Positions 1 to 10,600 of a stretch of 64,000 nucleotides of DNA are shown piece after piece; position 1 is the stretch's first letter; each line of letters begins with the position of its first letter. The notes under the pieces were generated by a model. It ran no database searches. It was not told the DNA's origin and saw nothing but the letters and a program-made list of their open reading frames with translations. Position numbers and translations under genes: made by a program. Origin of the DNA: a bacterium HR19 (GTDB lineage Bacteria > Calescibacteriota > Calescibacteriia > Calescibacteriales > Calescibacteriaceae); the NCBI GenBank assembly GCA_002898315.1, contig BEHV01000002.1, positions 1 through 64,000 of the forward strand, in the 5' to 3' direction.

Positions 1-203
1 TCTTTGACAGTTCTTATTTTGTCAAGGTCTTCGTCTGGTATAGAAATTCCGAACTCCTCTTCAAGTTTCATTATCATATCAACGAGGTCAAGGGAGTCAA
101 GTCCGAGGTCCTCAATAAATGTCGCATCATCTCTTATCTCGTTTGGGCTTTTTCCTATTTTTTCTGCTATCACACCTTTGACTTTTGCCTCTATTTCATC
201 CAT
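1..203 (-). CDS. acpP: Acyl carrier protein, 3' end cut by window
   Basis: Carries growing acyl chains on a 4'-phosphopantetheine arm in cytoplasmic fatty-acid (and lipid A) synthesis. The 67 visible codons begin MDEIEAKVK and contain the attachment motif LGLDSLD, with Ser37 in the usual ACP position, inside an acidic helical protein. ACPs are normally about 77-80 aa, so only around 10 residues are lost past the window edge. The start is fixed by a very strong Shine-Dalgarno (AAAGGAGGTG) 7 nt upstream. It lies downstream of, and on the same strand as, the ACT-domain gene, with a 106-nt gap that may hold its own promoter. Identification is secure from the motif alone. Confidence 0.95.
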   Translation of the reverse strand, partial: MDEIEAKVKGVIAEKIGKSPNEIRDDATFIEDLGLDSLDLVDMIMKLEEEFGISIPDEDLDKIRTVK

Positions 204-309
204 GTTCTTTCACCTCCTTTTAATTAAACTCTATCACAAAAAAATTATTGATAGAAATCATAGACAAGATTTATTTTATCTTTTCAGATTTTTATTTTTT
301 CAGTTGTTT

Positions 310-843
310 TTACTTCCGTGTTAATCCGAAGGTTTCACATAGTTCCCTTACCGCAAGTTCAACATACTTTTCTTTTATGACACAGGAAATTTTTATTTCC
401 GATGTGGATATCATTTCAATGTTTATACTTGCTTTTGCGAGTGTGGAGAACATTTTCGCTGCTATTCCAGGTCTGTCTCTCATTCCAGTTCCGACTATTG
501 AAACCTTCGCTATATCATCTGCATATTTCACATCTCTGAAATTCATCTCTTGGGCGATTCTTTTCACTATTTCAAAGGCTTTTTTAACTTCTTTTCTCTT
601 TACGGTGAATGTTATGTCGGTGAGTCCATCAAGTGAGACATTTTGAACTATCATATCTACACTTATCCCGGCTTCTCCAAGCGGTGTGAAAATTGCGCTG
701 GCTATTCCCGGTCTATCTGGGACTCCGACTATTGTTATTTTTGCCTGATCTTTATCATAAGATACCGCTGTCACGGGGCTTTCGCTTTCAATCTCTATCT
801 TTTTTTCTCTTTTTCTCTCTCCGCTTGTCTTTTTTCTTTTCAT
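310..843 (-). CDS. Stand-alone aspartokinase regulatory (ACT-domain) subunit
   Basis: This 177-aa protein consists of two ACT domains (about residues 37-105 and 110-177) that match the C-terminal regulatory half of aspartokinase. It has the diagnostic YDKDQAKITIVGVPDRPGIA and MIVQNVS segments, which in the family bind threonine/lysine for feedback control of aspartate phosphorylation. A Lys/Arg-rich leader of about 20 residues precedes the first ACT domain. In many bacteria such a beta subunit is produced from an internal start inside the full aspartokinase gene. Here no catalytic kinase domain is present: upstream lie 155 nt of non-coding sequence and then divergent prfB. It is either a true split subunit or a remnant. 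The family call is firm; the role in trans is inferred. Confidence 0.85.
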   Translation of the reverse strand: MKRKKTSGERKREKKIEIESESPVTAVSYDKDQAKITIVGVPDRPGIASAIFTPLGEAGISVDMIVQNVSLDGLTDITFTVKRKEVKKAFEIVKRIAQEMNFRDVKYADDIAKVSIVGTGMRDRPGIAAKMFSTLAKASINIEMISTSEIKISCVIKEKYVELAVRELCETFGLTRK

Positions 844-998
844 GTTCTTATACCGAGTTTTGAATTTGTGATGATAATTTTATAGTTTTGAAATTGAGTT
901 ATAGTTTTGCAAAAATCAGTTTTTTGCTCCCGCATAATTTGTGCGAAAGCATTCTTTAAAATGTCTTTTTGAACCCTTGTATTTCCTAAATTTTTAAT

Positions 999-2153
999 AT
1001 GTTGAAAACATACGAAATAGTCCAGAGCGACATAGAAGAGATAGAAAAAGAGTTCAAAGATATAAAGTCAATTTCAGATTTTGATTCTCTTATTCTTGAA
1101 AAAGAGAATATAGAAAACGAGCTCCAGAAAAATCCAAGCTACGAAGTCATATCTTCGCTTCTCAAAAGAAAATCAGAGATTGAAAAAAAGATAAACTCCT
1201 TTTTGGAAATCCAGAGAGATATAGATGACCTGAAAGCTCTTTTTGATATATGGAGAGAGCAGGGTGATGAGGAAGCTTACTCCGAGCTTGAAAAAACTAT
1301 TTTAGTTGTGAGGAAGAAATTGAGAAAACTCAAAGTTGAGACATTTCTTTCAGATGAATACGATAAAGAGAATGCTATTTTGGAGATAACTCCCGGTGCG
1401 GGTGGGACAGAAAGTATGGACTGGGCTGAGATGCTTATGAGAATGTATATCAGATGGGCAGAAAGTTCTGGATTTGATGTGAAGATAATAGATAAGATGC
1501 CGGGTGAGCAGGCAGGAATAAAGAGCGCTACGATTCTGATTGAAGGAAAATACGCATACGGTTATCTCAAAGGCGAATCGGGCATACACCGCCTTGTCAG
1601 AATCTCTCCTTTTGATGCGAATAGAAGAAGACATACATCATTTGCTGCTGTCACGGTTTATCCTGAATTCAGTGAAGAAGTGAAAATCAATATAGACCCC
1701 AAAGACCTTGTCATAGAGACATTCAGAGCTTCGGGTCCTGGAGGACAGCACGTGAATAAGACCGATTCCGCTGTTAGGATAAGGCATATTCCAACAGGTA
1801 TTGTTGTCACATGCCAGTCGGAGAGGTCTCAGTACAGAAACAAGCAGATCGCACTGAGAATTTTGCAAGCTCGCTTATATGAACTTGAAAAGAAAAAGAA
1901 GGAGGAACAGATAGAAAGCCTTGTTGAGAAAAAAGATATATCTTGGGGGAACCAGATAAGAAGCTATATTCTCCATCCTTATAAGCTTGTGAAAGACCAC
2001 AGAACCGGTTATGAGACACCGCTTGCTGAAAAGGTTCTTGAAGGAGAAATTGATGACTTCATAGAAGAGTATCTCAAATTTATCTCAAAAAACAGAGGTC
2101 AAAAATCGGGAAAAAACGCAATTTCTCATCAGGAGATTACAAATTCTGAATAA
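999..2153 (+). CDS. prfB: Peptide chain release factor 2
   Basis: Recognises UGA/UAA stop codons on the ribosome and triggers peptide release. The 384-aa product has the RF2 tripeptide anticodon SPF (203-205), which distinguishes it from RF1 (PxT), and the catalytic GGQ (248-250) in SGPGGQHVN. The N-terminal coiled region matches other RF2 proteins. The reading frame is continuous: at the position where many prfB genes carry the programmed CUU-UGA-C frameshift, the codons read AGT-free sense (K-S-I-S-D-F-D), so that autoregulation is absent. The C-terminal tail is about 20 aa longer than in E. coli. ileS starts 4 nt after the stop, so the two are probably co-transcribed. Confidence 0.96.
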   Translation: MLKTYEIVQSDIEEIEKEFKDIKSISDFDSLILEKENIENELQKNPSYEVISSLLKRKSEIEKKINSFLEIQRDIDDLKALFDIWREQGDEEAYSELEKTILVVRKKLRKLKVETFLSDEYDKENAILEITPGAGGTESMDWAEMLMRMYIRWAESSGFDVKIIDKMPGEQAGIKSATILIEGKYAYGYLKGESGIHRLVRISPFDANRRRHTSFAAVTVYPEFSEEVKINIDPKDLVIETFRASGPGGQHVNKTDSAVRIRHIPTGIVVTCQSERSQYRNKQIALRILQARLYELEKKKKEEQIESLVEKKDISWGNQIRSYILHPYKLVKDHRTGYETPLAEKVLEGEIDDFIEEYLKFISKNRGQKSGKNAISHQEITNSE

Positions 2154-2157
2154 AAAT

Positions 2158-4902
2158 ATGAGAGAGAGCGAGAAAAAGGATTTCAAAGACACTATCTTTT
2201 TGCCAAGGACTGATTTTCCGATGAAGGCAAATCTGCCCGAGCTTGAACCAAAGATAATTGACTTTTGGGAAAAAAACAAGATCTACGAAAGAGCCCTTGA
2301 AACAAAGAGCGAAATTTTCTCGGTCCACGACGGACCTCCTTACGCGAACGGGAACATACACCTCGGACACGCCCTGAACAAAATCATAAAAGATATAACC
2401 GTAAAATACAACCTTATTTTCGGCAAGAAAGCAGATTTCATTCCCGGCTGGGATTGCCATGGATTACCCATAGAAAAGGAGGTTGAAAAAAGAATAGGAA
2501 AAAATTCTTCTCCGACAGAGATAAGAAGGCAGTCAAGAAAGTATGCTGAAAACTTCATCGGAATTCAGCGTGAAGAGTTCAAACGGCTCGGAGTGTTCGG
2601 AAAATGGAATGAACCATACATAACTATGTCTCCCGATTACGAAGCGATGATAATAGATTCAATAAACGAGATATGGAAAAAGGGAAGGATTTACAGCTCG
2701 TATAGACCTGTTTTCTGGTGTCCCGTTTGCTCAACAGCGCTTGCAGAAGCGGAGGTTGAATACAAAACCAAAAAGTCCCCTTCAATATACTTTCTTTTCC
2801 CGGCAAAGTTTTCCGAAATAGAAGGAGAGAGATTTGAAAAACTCTTTGCGGTGGTTTGGACAACAACTCCCTGGACAATTCCTGCTAACTTTGCTCTTGC
2901 TTTCAACCCTGAAATAAACTACATCATAGCTAAAAAAGATTCACGCTATCTTATAGTGGCAGAAGACCTTGCATCCCAAGTCCTCGGTGATTTTGAAAAA
3001 GTAAAAGTACTCAAAGGATATTTTTTTGAGAAGAAGGTTTTTTCTCATCCGCTTTTTGACAGAGATTCACTCGGAGTTATCGCTGAATTTGTCAGCAAAG
3101 AAGAAGGTACAGGAATAGTTCATATAGCTCCGGGACACGGAGAGGAGGATTTTGAGGTAGGGAAAAGATATGGTCTTCCTGTGGAAAGCGTCCTTGACGA
3201 GTTCGGAAGAGGAAATGAAAACGCAAAGCAATACAAATCTTATTTTTACACAGAAATCAATCAAAAAGTTATTGAAGACATTGAGAAGAAGAATTTGCTT
3301 TTGAAAAAGGGGGAATACGAGCATTCATACCCACACTGCTGGAGGTGTAAAAACCCGATAGTTTTCAGAGCGACAAAGCAGTGGTTTATAAAAGTTCAAG
3401 ATATAAAAGATAAGTTTATAGAAAATATCCGCAGGGTCAAGTGGATTCCTGATTGGGGAATTACCAGAATAGAAAGCACTGTTATGGCAAGACCAGATTG
3501 GTGTATATCTCGCCAGAGAGCTTGGGGAGTTCCTATTCCTTATATCATATGTAAAAACTGCGGTGAATATATATGGAGCGAATATACCGCAGAAAAAATA
3601 AAACAAGATATACTCAGCGGAAGGGGGGAATCATGGTGGGAGGAAGATATAACATACTTTATTCCCGAAAATATGACTTGTCCCACTTGTAAATCTAATT
3701 CGTTTGAGAAAGGTAAAGATGTTTTTGATGTGTGGATAGATTCAGGGTTGAGCTTCAGGTATATGAAAACCAAGTATGGTGATAATTTTTCTTTCCCTGC
3801 TGATGTTTATATAGAGGGAACGGATCAGCACCGCGGGTGGTTTCAGAGTTCTCTCATACTATCTGTGATTCTTGAAGGAAAGGCACCTTATAAATCTGTT
3901 TTCACTCACGGTTTCATTTTAGATGAGTTCAAAAGGAAGATGTCAAAGTCGCTCGGCAATGTTGTTTCTCCATCTGATATTATAAAGGAGAGTGGAGCAG
4001 AAATAGTTAGAGTCTGGGCTGTTTTCTCTGACCCTTCCGAAGATGTCAAAATCTCGGAAAAAATACTCTCTGAGGTTGTAGATATTTACAGAAAGGTAAG
4101 GAATACAATAAGGTTTATGCTTGGAGCTTTGGGAGATAATCCGCAGGTTGTCCCAGAAAAATTGTTCCCGCAAGACATATACTTTTTGAGAAAGCTTGAA
4201 GAAATGGAAAAGGAAATTGATTCTCATTACAAGAATATGGAGTATCATAAAGTTTTGCGTAAGGTTCATTTTTTTGCAGATAAGATACTTTCGGGATTAT
4301 TTCTTGATATACTGAAAGATACTTTGTACTGTGATTCTCCCGATTCTCCAAGGAGGTTGAGTGGGCAGTTCGCTATATTTACAATCTTGAAATCATTTTT
4401 ATTTTTGATTTCACCAGTTTTTTCTTTTCTCTCCGAAGAAGCTTATCAGCATCTCCCTGAGGTCTTCGGGTTCAAAAAGAGGGAGAGTATTTTCTTTGAG
4501 TTGCCAGATAGAATGCTGATTTCTTTCTCAAACTTGTTGGAAAGATACGAGAAGGAAAAAAAATATGCGGAGGAACTTTTTTCTGTTCTAATTCCTTTGA
4601 GAGAAAAGCTCAATGAGGTTACAGATAAGATGAGGAAAGAGAAAGTGATAGGTAGCTCCCTTGAACTGAAAGTTTTCATTTCTCTGCCAGATTTTCCGTA
4701 TTTTGGAGCAGAATTATTGAAAAGCATAGTAGAGGAGCTTTTTATAGTTTCAAAGGTTTTTATTACTTCTGGTGAGCCAGCTCTTCTCAAAGTTGAGAAG
4801 TATTCAGAAGCAAGGAAATGTTTGAGATGTTGGAGATATTTTGAGGGTGAGAATGATTTATGCGTGAGATGCTCAGATGTTGTTTCAAGGTTTTATTCTT
4901 GA
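2158..4902 (+). CDS. ileS: Isoleucyl-tRNA synthetase
   Basis: Charges tRNA-Ile with isoleucine using ATP in the cytoplasm. The 914-aa length is normal for bacterial IleRS. It has the class-I HIGH-type motif HLGH (68-71), the KMSKS loop (594-598), a CP1 editing region with the TTPWTIPAN segment, an internal zinc-binding region with CxxC pairs (about 395-400 and 462-530), and a C-terminal zinc finger with Cys888, Cys891, Cys902 and Cys905. The C-terminal finger marks the bacterial type. It follows prfB by 4 nt, with the start chosen at the first ATG after the prfB stop. No T-box leader is possible at this spacing, so control would be through the prfB promoter. Confidence 0.97.
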   Translation: MRESEKKDFKDTIFLPRTDFPMKANLPELEPKIIDFWEKNKIYERALETKSEIFSVHDGPPYANGNIHLGHALNKIIKDITVKYNLIFGKKADFIPGWDCHGLPIEKEVEKRIGKNSSPTEIRRQSRKYAENFIGIQREEFKRLGVFGKWNEPYITMSPDYEAMIIDSINEIWKKGRIYSSYRPVFWCPVCSTALAEAEVEYKTKKSPSIYFLFPAKFSEIEGERFEKLFAVVWTTTPWTIPANFALAFNPEINYIIAKKDSRYLIVAEDLASQVLGDFEKVKVLKGYFFEKKVFSHPLFDRDSLGVIAEFVSKEEGTGIVHIAPGHGEEDFEVGKRYGLPVESVLDEFGRGNENAKQYKSYFYTEINQKVIEDIEKKNLLLKKGEYEHSYPHCWRCKNPIVFRATKQWFIKVQDIKDKFIENIRRVKWIPDWGITRIESTVMARPDWCISRQRAWGVPIPYIICKNCGEYIWSEYTAEKIKQDILSGRGESWWEEDITYFIPENMTCPTCKSNSFEKGKDVFDVWIDSGLSFRYMKTKYGDNFSFPADVYIEGTDQHRGWFQSSLILSVILEGKAPYKSVFTHGFILDEFKRKMSKSLGNVVSPSDIIKESGAEIVRVWAVFSDPSEDVKISEKILSEVVDIYRKVRNTIRFMLGALGDNPQVVPEKLFPQDIYFLRKLEEMEKEIDSHYKNMEYHKVLRKVHFFADKILSGLFLDILKDTLYCDSPDSPRRLSGQFAIFTILKSFLFLISPVFSFLSEEAYQHLPEVFGFKKRESIFFELPDRMLISFSNLLERYEKEKKYAEELFSVLIPLREKLNEVTDKMRKEKVIGSSLELKVFISLPDFPYFGAELLKSIVEELFIVSKVFITSGEPALLKVEKYSEARKCLRCWRYFEGENDLCVRCSDVVSRFYS

Positions 4903-4951
4903 CGACTTTTTTCTCTTTTTTCTGTGAGTTTTTTGATCTGCTCGGGAATTT

Positions 4952-5626
4952 TCACTTTTCTTCTACTATTTTCCCATCTGCTAATCTGTATATTTTATCC
5001 ATTTTTTTTGCGATTTCTGTGTTGTGAGTGACGACCACCATGCTTAATTTATTTTCTCTGCATATTCTTATTACCTCTTCCATTACTGTTTCTGCGGTTT
5101 TGCTGTCAAGATTTCCTGTTGGTTCATCTGCAAGAAGAATTTCTGGCATAACAGATATTGCTCGTGCTATTGCGACTCTCTGGTACTCTCCGCCAGAAAG
5201 TTCCCACACATTTGCTCTTTCTGGGACTCCGAAATCGCTCAGTATTTTTCTGGCTATTTCATATGATTTTTTACCCAAAGCTCTTGACGATATTATCTCT
5301 ACGTTCTCCAAAGGTGAGAGTTCTTCTATGAGGTATCCGTTCTGGAAGACAAAAGATATTTTCTTGCCACGAATTTTTTCAAGCTCTTTTTCGCTCATAT
5401 TTGATACATCTTTCCCGTCTATTATGACTTTTCCTGATGATGGTTTCAGAATTGTTCCCATTATAGAAAGGAGGGTTGTTTTACCTGACCCGGAGGCACC
5501 GACTATTGCTATAAGTTCTCCCCGATAGACCCTGAGGTTTATACCCTTCAGTACATCTATGACTTTCCCACCACTTACAAAAGATTTTTTTATGTCTATA
5601 AGTTCAATAACTACCTCATCACCCAT
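4952..5626 (-). CDS. ABC transporter ATPase, LolD/MacB-like
   Basis: This 224-aa cytoplasmic ATPase probably powers a LolCDE-like lipoprotein release system or a related MacB-type exporter. It has Walker A GASGSGKT (43-50), Q-loop Gln95, the signature LSGGEYQR (143-150), Walker B ILLADEP followed by TGNLD, and switch His201. The sequence LADEPTGNLDSKT is characteristic of the LolD/MacB/FtsE branch. No membrane component is adjacent: it converges on ileS and diverges from rpsP. The assignment to LolD rather than another member of this branch is therefore uncertain. Start ATG at 5626; no good Shine-Dalgarno is visible. Confidence 0.85.
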   Translation of the reverse strand: MGDEVVIELIDIKKSFVSGGKVIDVLKGINLRVYRGELIAIVGASGSGKTTLLSIMGTILKPSSGKVIIDGKDVSNMSEKELEKIRGKKISFVFQNGYLIEELSPLENVEIISSRALGKKSYEIARKILSDFGVPERANVWELSGGEYQRVAIARAISVMPEILLADEPTGNLDSKTAETVMEEVIRICRENKLSMVVVTHNTEIAKKMDKIYRLADGKIVEEK

Positions 5627-5729
5627 GCTGTAAAATAGTAATTCTCTTGAAATTTATGGGTTCAAAATCAGGAACAAAAAATTTGTTTTTTTCTTTCAGA
5701 TTGGCTTTCTGGATAAAAATTTAAAAATC

Positions 5730-5990
5730 ATGGTTAGAATAAGGTTGCAGAGGTTCGGAAAGAAGAAGAGTCCATTTTACAGAATAGTTTGTGCCGATTC
5801 TCGTTCTCCAAGAGATGGAAGGTTCATAGAAATAATCGGACACTGGGACCCAAAAAGGAAAATTTTTGACATAAACAAAGAAAGATATATTTACTGGATA
5901 CAGAGAGGAGCTCAACCAACAGATATAGTTGAGTCGCTCGTGAGAAACTTCAAGGTCTTTGAGAAAGAATCATCTCAATCACAATCATAA
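5730..5990 (+). CDS. rpsP: 30S ribosomal protein S16
   Basis: Structural protein of the 30S subunit. The 86-aa product matches S16 from its first residue ([20 protein letters not shown]) through the RDGRFIE and GHWDP motifs and the QPTDIV segment. In many bacteria rpsP heads an operon with rimM, trmD and rplS, but none of these follows here; a Nudix hydrolase comes next after 70 nt. The ATG lies directly behind an AT-rich stretch without a Shine-Dalgarno, consistent with the leaderless pattern seen elsewhere in the window. Divergent from the LolD-like gene. Confidence 0.97.
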   Translation: MVRIRLQRFGKKKSPFYRIVCADSRSPRDGRFIEIIGHWDPKRKIFDINKERYIYWIQRGAQPTDIVESLVRNFKVFEKESSQSQS

Positions 5991-6060
5991 TTTTTGAATG
6001 ATATACTTTCAAGTTTGAAATTCTTTATTTTACATTACTCAAAACCTAAAATAATCTTTT

Positions 6061-6495
6061 ATGAGAAGGGAGTTCTCTGCTGGTGGCGTTGTCATAAAAG
6101 ACGGAAAACTTCTTATGATAAAGGTTAAAACCTTGTCAGGAAAATTCGTCTGGACTTTCCCGAAAGGACACATAGAAAAAGGAGAGACAAAAGAGTTGGC
6201 AGCTATAAGAGAGGTTGAGGAGGAAACAGGAGTAAAAGCAAAAATAAGAGATTTTATAGGAGATTTCACTTATTACTTCAAAGATAGAGACGGGGTCGTA
6301 GTGAAGAAAACGGTCTATTGGTATCTTATGGAGCCAGAGGACAGTTTTGAACCTAAAATCTCAGATGAAATCGTGGATGTGAGGTGGGTGTATTTTAAAG
6401 AAGCTGAACAGATGGTAAGCTACGACTCTGATAAAAAAATTCTATCTATAATCAGAGCGAAATTTATCAATCAATCGGAAAAAAACGAAACTTAA
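6061..6495 (+). CDS. Nudix hydrolase
   Basis: A 144-aa single-domain Nudix enzyme that hydrolyses a nucleoside diphosphate linked to another moiety. The Nudix box is complete: G36, E42, R50, E51, E54, E55, G57. The N-terminal RREFSAGGVV and the FPKGHIEKGET context resemble small diadenosine-polyphosphate or MutT-like hydrolases, but the substrate cannot be read from sequence. It ends 14 nt before lpxB and may share its transcript. A TAAAAT box at 6047-6052 ends 8 nt before the ATG, suggesting a leaderless message. Confidence 0.9.
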   Translation: MRREFSAGGVVIKDGKLLMIKVKTLSGKFVWTFPKGHIEKGETKELAAIREVEEETGVKAKIRDFIGDFTYYFKDRDGVVVKKTVYWYLMEPEDSFEPKISDEIVDVRWVYFKEAEQMVSYDSDKKILSIIRAKFINQSEKNET

Positions 6496-6509
6496 AACTT
6501 TTTTCATTT

Positions 6510-7577
6510 ATGAAAAAGATATTCATTTCTGTATTAGATAGTTCTGCTGAGCTATACATATCAAGAGTATCTTTTTTTATAGATAAGAAAACGGTTATAT
6601 ATTCAACTTCTCCTAAGATAAGAAGAAGTGAGAAGGTTTTAGATATTACAGATTTATCTACTGTGGGTTTGCCAGATTTCAGGAGGGTTTTTTTTCGCAT
6701 TATCTTTTTGCTCCGCTTTATCGGAGAGATAAAGCCAGATAAATTTGTTTTCTGTGATTCTCCTGACCTGCACATACCAGTGGGAATAATCGTGAAGTCG
6801 CTATTAGGTGAGAAGGTAAAGAACATCTATTTTATTCCCCCGACTGTTTGGGCTTGGAGGAAACACCGAAAGGAAATTGTTGAAAAATTCTTTGACAGGG
6901 TTATTTTCATCTTCCCATTTGAAAAAGATATATGGACTAAAAATGGTGTTTATGTTGGACATCCGCTGTGCAAAATAATAAAAGAAGAAAATATTTATTC
7001 TGATTATGGAATTCAAATTCGGGGTTCAGATTTACCTTCACATAAAGGTGTTATATGTTTTCTGCCGGGTTCAAGGTATTCGGAGGTGAAAAATCATCTT
7101 AACCTTTTGATTTCTCTTGGCAGAGAAATGAGGGATTATGTTTTTCTTGTTCCCACGAGGTTTTCTCCGCTGATTGAGATATGCAGAGGAGATTTCAGCT
7201 TGAAGGTTGTTCCGCAAGAGCTTTCAAGGTTTGCGATGCGTATTTCTGATTTTGTAATTTCTGCTTCGGGGACTGCTACTTTGGAATCTGCTCTTATTGG
7301 GAAACCAACGGTTGTTTTCTACAAACTTCCTTATCTTTCTTTTGAGTTAGCAAAGAGAATGATAGAAAAAGACATCAGGTTCATATCTTTGCCTAACATA
7401 ATTTTGGGTGAGGAGGTTTTTCCAGAACTTATTCAGGAGGACGCAACAGCAGAAAAAATCATCAATGCCCTAAACTTTGTGAAGGAGAAAAACTTTGAAT
7501 CTGTCTCAAAAAAGCTATTTGAAAAGCTGGAGTTTTTTGATTTCCTTGATATAGCAAAGATTATAGATGATGTATGA
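6510..7577 (+). CDS. lpxB: Lipid-A-disaccharide synthase
   Basis: Family-19 glycosyltransferase that joins UDP-2,3-diacylglucosamine to lipid X, giving the lipid A disaccharide at the inner face of the cytoplasmic membrane. The 355-aa protein carries the LpxB hallmark PPTVWAWRKHR followed by VIFIFPFEKDIW and, in the donor domain, FLPGSRYSEVKNH and SASGTATLESAL. It is somewhat shorter than typical LpxB (about 380 aa). No other lpx genes are adjacent. Its presence is direct evidence for an LPS-type outer membrane in this organism. Confidence 0.9.
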   Translation: MKKIFISVLDSSAELYISRVSFFIDKKTVIYSTSPKIRRSEKVLDITDLSTVGLPDFRRVFFRIIFLLRFIGEIKPDKFVFCDSPDLHIPVGIIVKSLLGEKVKNIYFIPPTVWAWRKHRKEIVEKFFDRVIFIFPFEKDIWTKNGVYVGHPLCKIIKEENIYSDYGIQIRGSDLPSHKGVICFLPGSRYSEVKNHLNLLISLGREMRDYVFLVPTRFSPLIEICRGDFSLKVVPQELSRFAMRISDFVISASGTATLESALIGKPTVVFYKLPYLSFELAKRMIEKDIRFISLPNIILGEEVFPELIQEDATAEKIINALNFVKEKNFESVSKKLFEKLEFFDFLDIAKIIDDV

Positions 7578-7655
7578 TATTAGTTCATAATGCATATTCT
7601 AACCTAATAATCTATTAGCCCATTTAGTTGCTAAATTATTATTTGGAATTAATCT

Positions 7656-10600
7656 ATGTGGAAGAGAAAGCTTGTTCTATTCACCTTTTCTTTTATATCT
7701 ATGAGCTTTCTTCTTGGGGGAGGACTTGTAAATCAGGGATATTTTACAATTGCAACAGGAAGCATAGGAGGTTTCGCTTCAGATTTTGATTCGCAAAATA
7801 AAAGATGGTTGATAATATATAGAGAAGGTAATGACATAAAATACAGGTTCCAGTATCTTTCAAACCTTGTAACAGATCTGCCAGTTACCTTAATTCCTAA
7901 CAAGCCGCAAGCCGAAAACTTCTCTTTGGTCTTTGGATGTTATAGTGGGACTTGTAGATACGGATTTTCCTTTGAGTACGGCTCCTATACAACTTTTGCT
8001 GTGTTAGACCAGAATGCGAATTTGTTGAACCAGTATCAAATCCCTGTTGAAAGCAAAAATCCAAAAGTTGCTTTTGATAATGAACATGGAAGATTTCTTG
8101 TTGTTTTTGAGTATTCAGATGATATATCGGGAGCTCTCTTTGACTTCGGAGGAAGCTTTCTCAAATCTATCACAATATCTTCTGCTCAGGGCGAGCAAAA
8201 AAATCCCTCTGTTGCTTATGGTCAGGGGTATTACTTGGTTGTCTGGGAAGACAAAAGGGTAGATATCGCAAGAGACCTATACTTTCAGGTTTTAGATTAT
8301 CAAGGTAACACTTTGGGAGATAACGCAGCTGCTTTGTTCGTTCCAAATATGTCAGAGGAGAAACCAAAGGTTTTATTTTACGGTGGGAATTTTCTCATCT
8401 TTCATATCAATAGTTTTTACTGTGATGGAGTTCCTCTTGACCCGGCAGTAGTGGCTTCAAAGAAAATTTGTATCCAGAAAATTCTTATACCATCTTTTAC
8501 TCCTGCTTTTCCTCAATATCTGATGTTTTTTCCGGGGTTAGAAGATTTTTATGTCGCTCCCGTTTCAGATAGCTATTTTGCTATATTCTTTAAGGCAGAT
8601 AACTCGCTGAATTTGGTTATTGCCGAAAGTGATTTTTCACTTCTGGGCACTCCGCCGACTTTGTGGTTCCCATCAAATTTTGAAAACTGCTCTGAAAACG
8701 AAGAAGATTCTTATGCTTTTGTTGTCTCTGGAAGTATCGGAGTTTTCTTTTTACCAAGAGCAAATTATCCGGGAATTACCACTGGACTACTTCTTTTTTC
8801 TTTCCCGGGAAACCTTTCATATTTAAATTTTGATGCGTTTCCTATAAAGATAACTACATCTGAACTACCGAATGCTGTCACAGGCAGAGCTTATCCAGAC
8901 CCTTATACCTTTCAATACCCAACTGAACCCAATAATTACTTCCCGATTTTTGCAACAGGGGGAAGCGGTAGTTATAGATGGTATGCTGTATGGGGAGAGC
9001 TACCCTCTGGTTTAACATTGTCAAGCGATGGTAAAATCTATGGAATTGTCAGTTCCTCTGCTCTCTCAAGGTGCGGTGGAGATTATCCCTGTCCATACAC
9101 ATTTTCGGTTTTTGTACATGATTTTTCTTCTCCAATATCAAAGACCGCATGCAGGAAGATGACGATGAAAGTTTTTCCATTCCCGAAACCAGATATTGTT
9201 ATATCTCCGAACCCTGTTATAATTTGTGTGAGACCTGAGGAGGTTTTCTCGCAGGATATTCAGGTGAGCAATCAGGGTTCTATTGCTTATCTTGCTATTG
9301 AGTATCCGCCGGGGCTTTCACCCGCAAAAACTTTTCCATCAGTATGTACAACAGGTCGTGAAGATAATGGACCATTCCATGTTGAAATATTACCTTCTTC
9401 TGTTTATGTGGATTATGATGAGTTTTCTGCTGTTGCTACTGATGATACAACCTGCTGGTGGAAAGTTGGGAATTGGAAAACCGATAGCTTCACTTTTAGT
9501 TTGAAAGTTACATTTATTTCAGACATACAGGGTAGCTTTAATCAGAAAATCACTTTTGTCATCTTTGAGCCAATTTTGAAACGCTTTGACGATAAAAAAT
9601 ACACTATTGAGATCACCGCAGAGGTTTCTGAACCAGATATAGCCGTGAGTTCGGGAAGCGGAATCTTCCCCTCAAACTGCTCTTATTTTTCATATATCAC
9701 GACCTGTGTGGTGGATTTAGGAGATGTTCCCGTAGAGTTCTCAAAGACGGTATCTATAAATATTCTGAATATTCCACCATTTGATACAGCTTTTTGTGCT
9801 TCTGCTGCTTATCCGATTTTGATATCAAACATATATTCTCCACTTCCGCCGTTTTATCTTATCTTCCCAAAACCTAATATTTCAGGTGTCGCAAAAGTTA
9901 ATACTTCTATTCCTGCTGGGCTTACCTACCCGGTTCAGGTGAGTTTTGCTCCTTCTGATTCGGGAGATTTTGAAGGTTATTTGGTTGTAGAAAATAACGA
10001 TGTTGATGAAGGGGAGCTTTATATAAAGCTCAGAGGAAGGGGGGTAAGACCTGATATAGAAATTGTTCCGGATCAGATAAACTGTGGAACAGCTATAAAG
10101 GGTGTCTCAAAACCCTGTGGTTCAATAAAGGTAAAAAATAAAAGCCCATACAATTTGAGGATAAGCAGAGTGACGCGAGTCGGCTCTTCTTTCTTTTCTA
10201 TATTTCCTTCTCCTCCTATAAATGTCTTTCCGAACTCCGAAGTGAGCTTGAATGTGAATTTCTCTCCTTCTGCAACTGGGATTTTCTCCGCCACATTCTC
10301 TATATATTCCAACGCTAATACTGGTGTTGTTTCTTTCAATGTTTTCGGCGAAGCTCTGGAGTATGGTAGAATTTTCAGTATATATCCGAGGTATGTTGAT
10401 TTTGGAGAGGTTATATTAGGAAATGTTCAAAGGAGAGTTGTATCTGTTTCAAATCTTTCTTCTATGGTGGGCTTTTGGGTGAGGATTGATGAGCCGAATT
10501 TGCCATTTTATTCTGGGCAGGTATCTTTCTTTGTTGAACCGAAAGGAACCGCAGAGTTTGATTTATTTGCTTTACCGACAACAAGAGGAAATTTTTCTTC

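Noticed and set aside
999-1100. Programmed frameshift in prfB
   Set aside because: The frame is continuous and the codons at the usual site are sense; no CUU-UGA-C is present.
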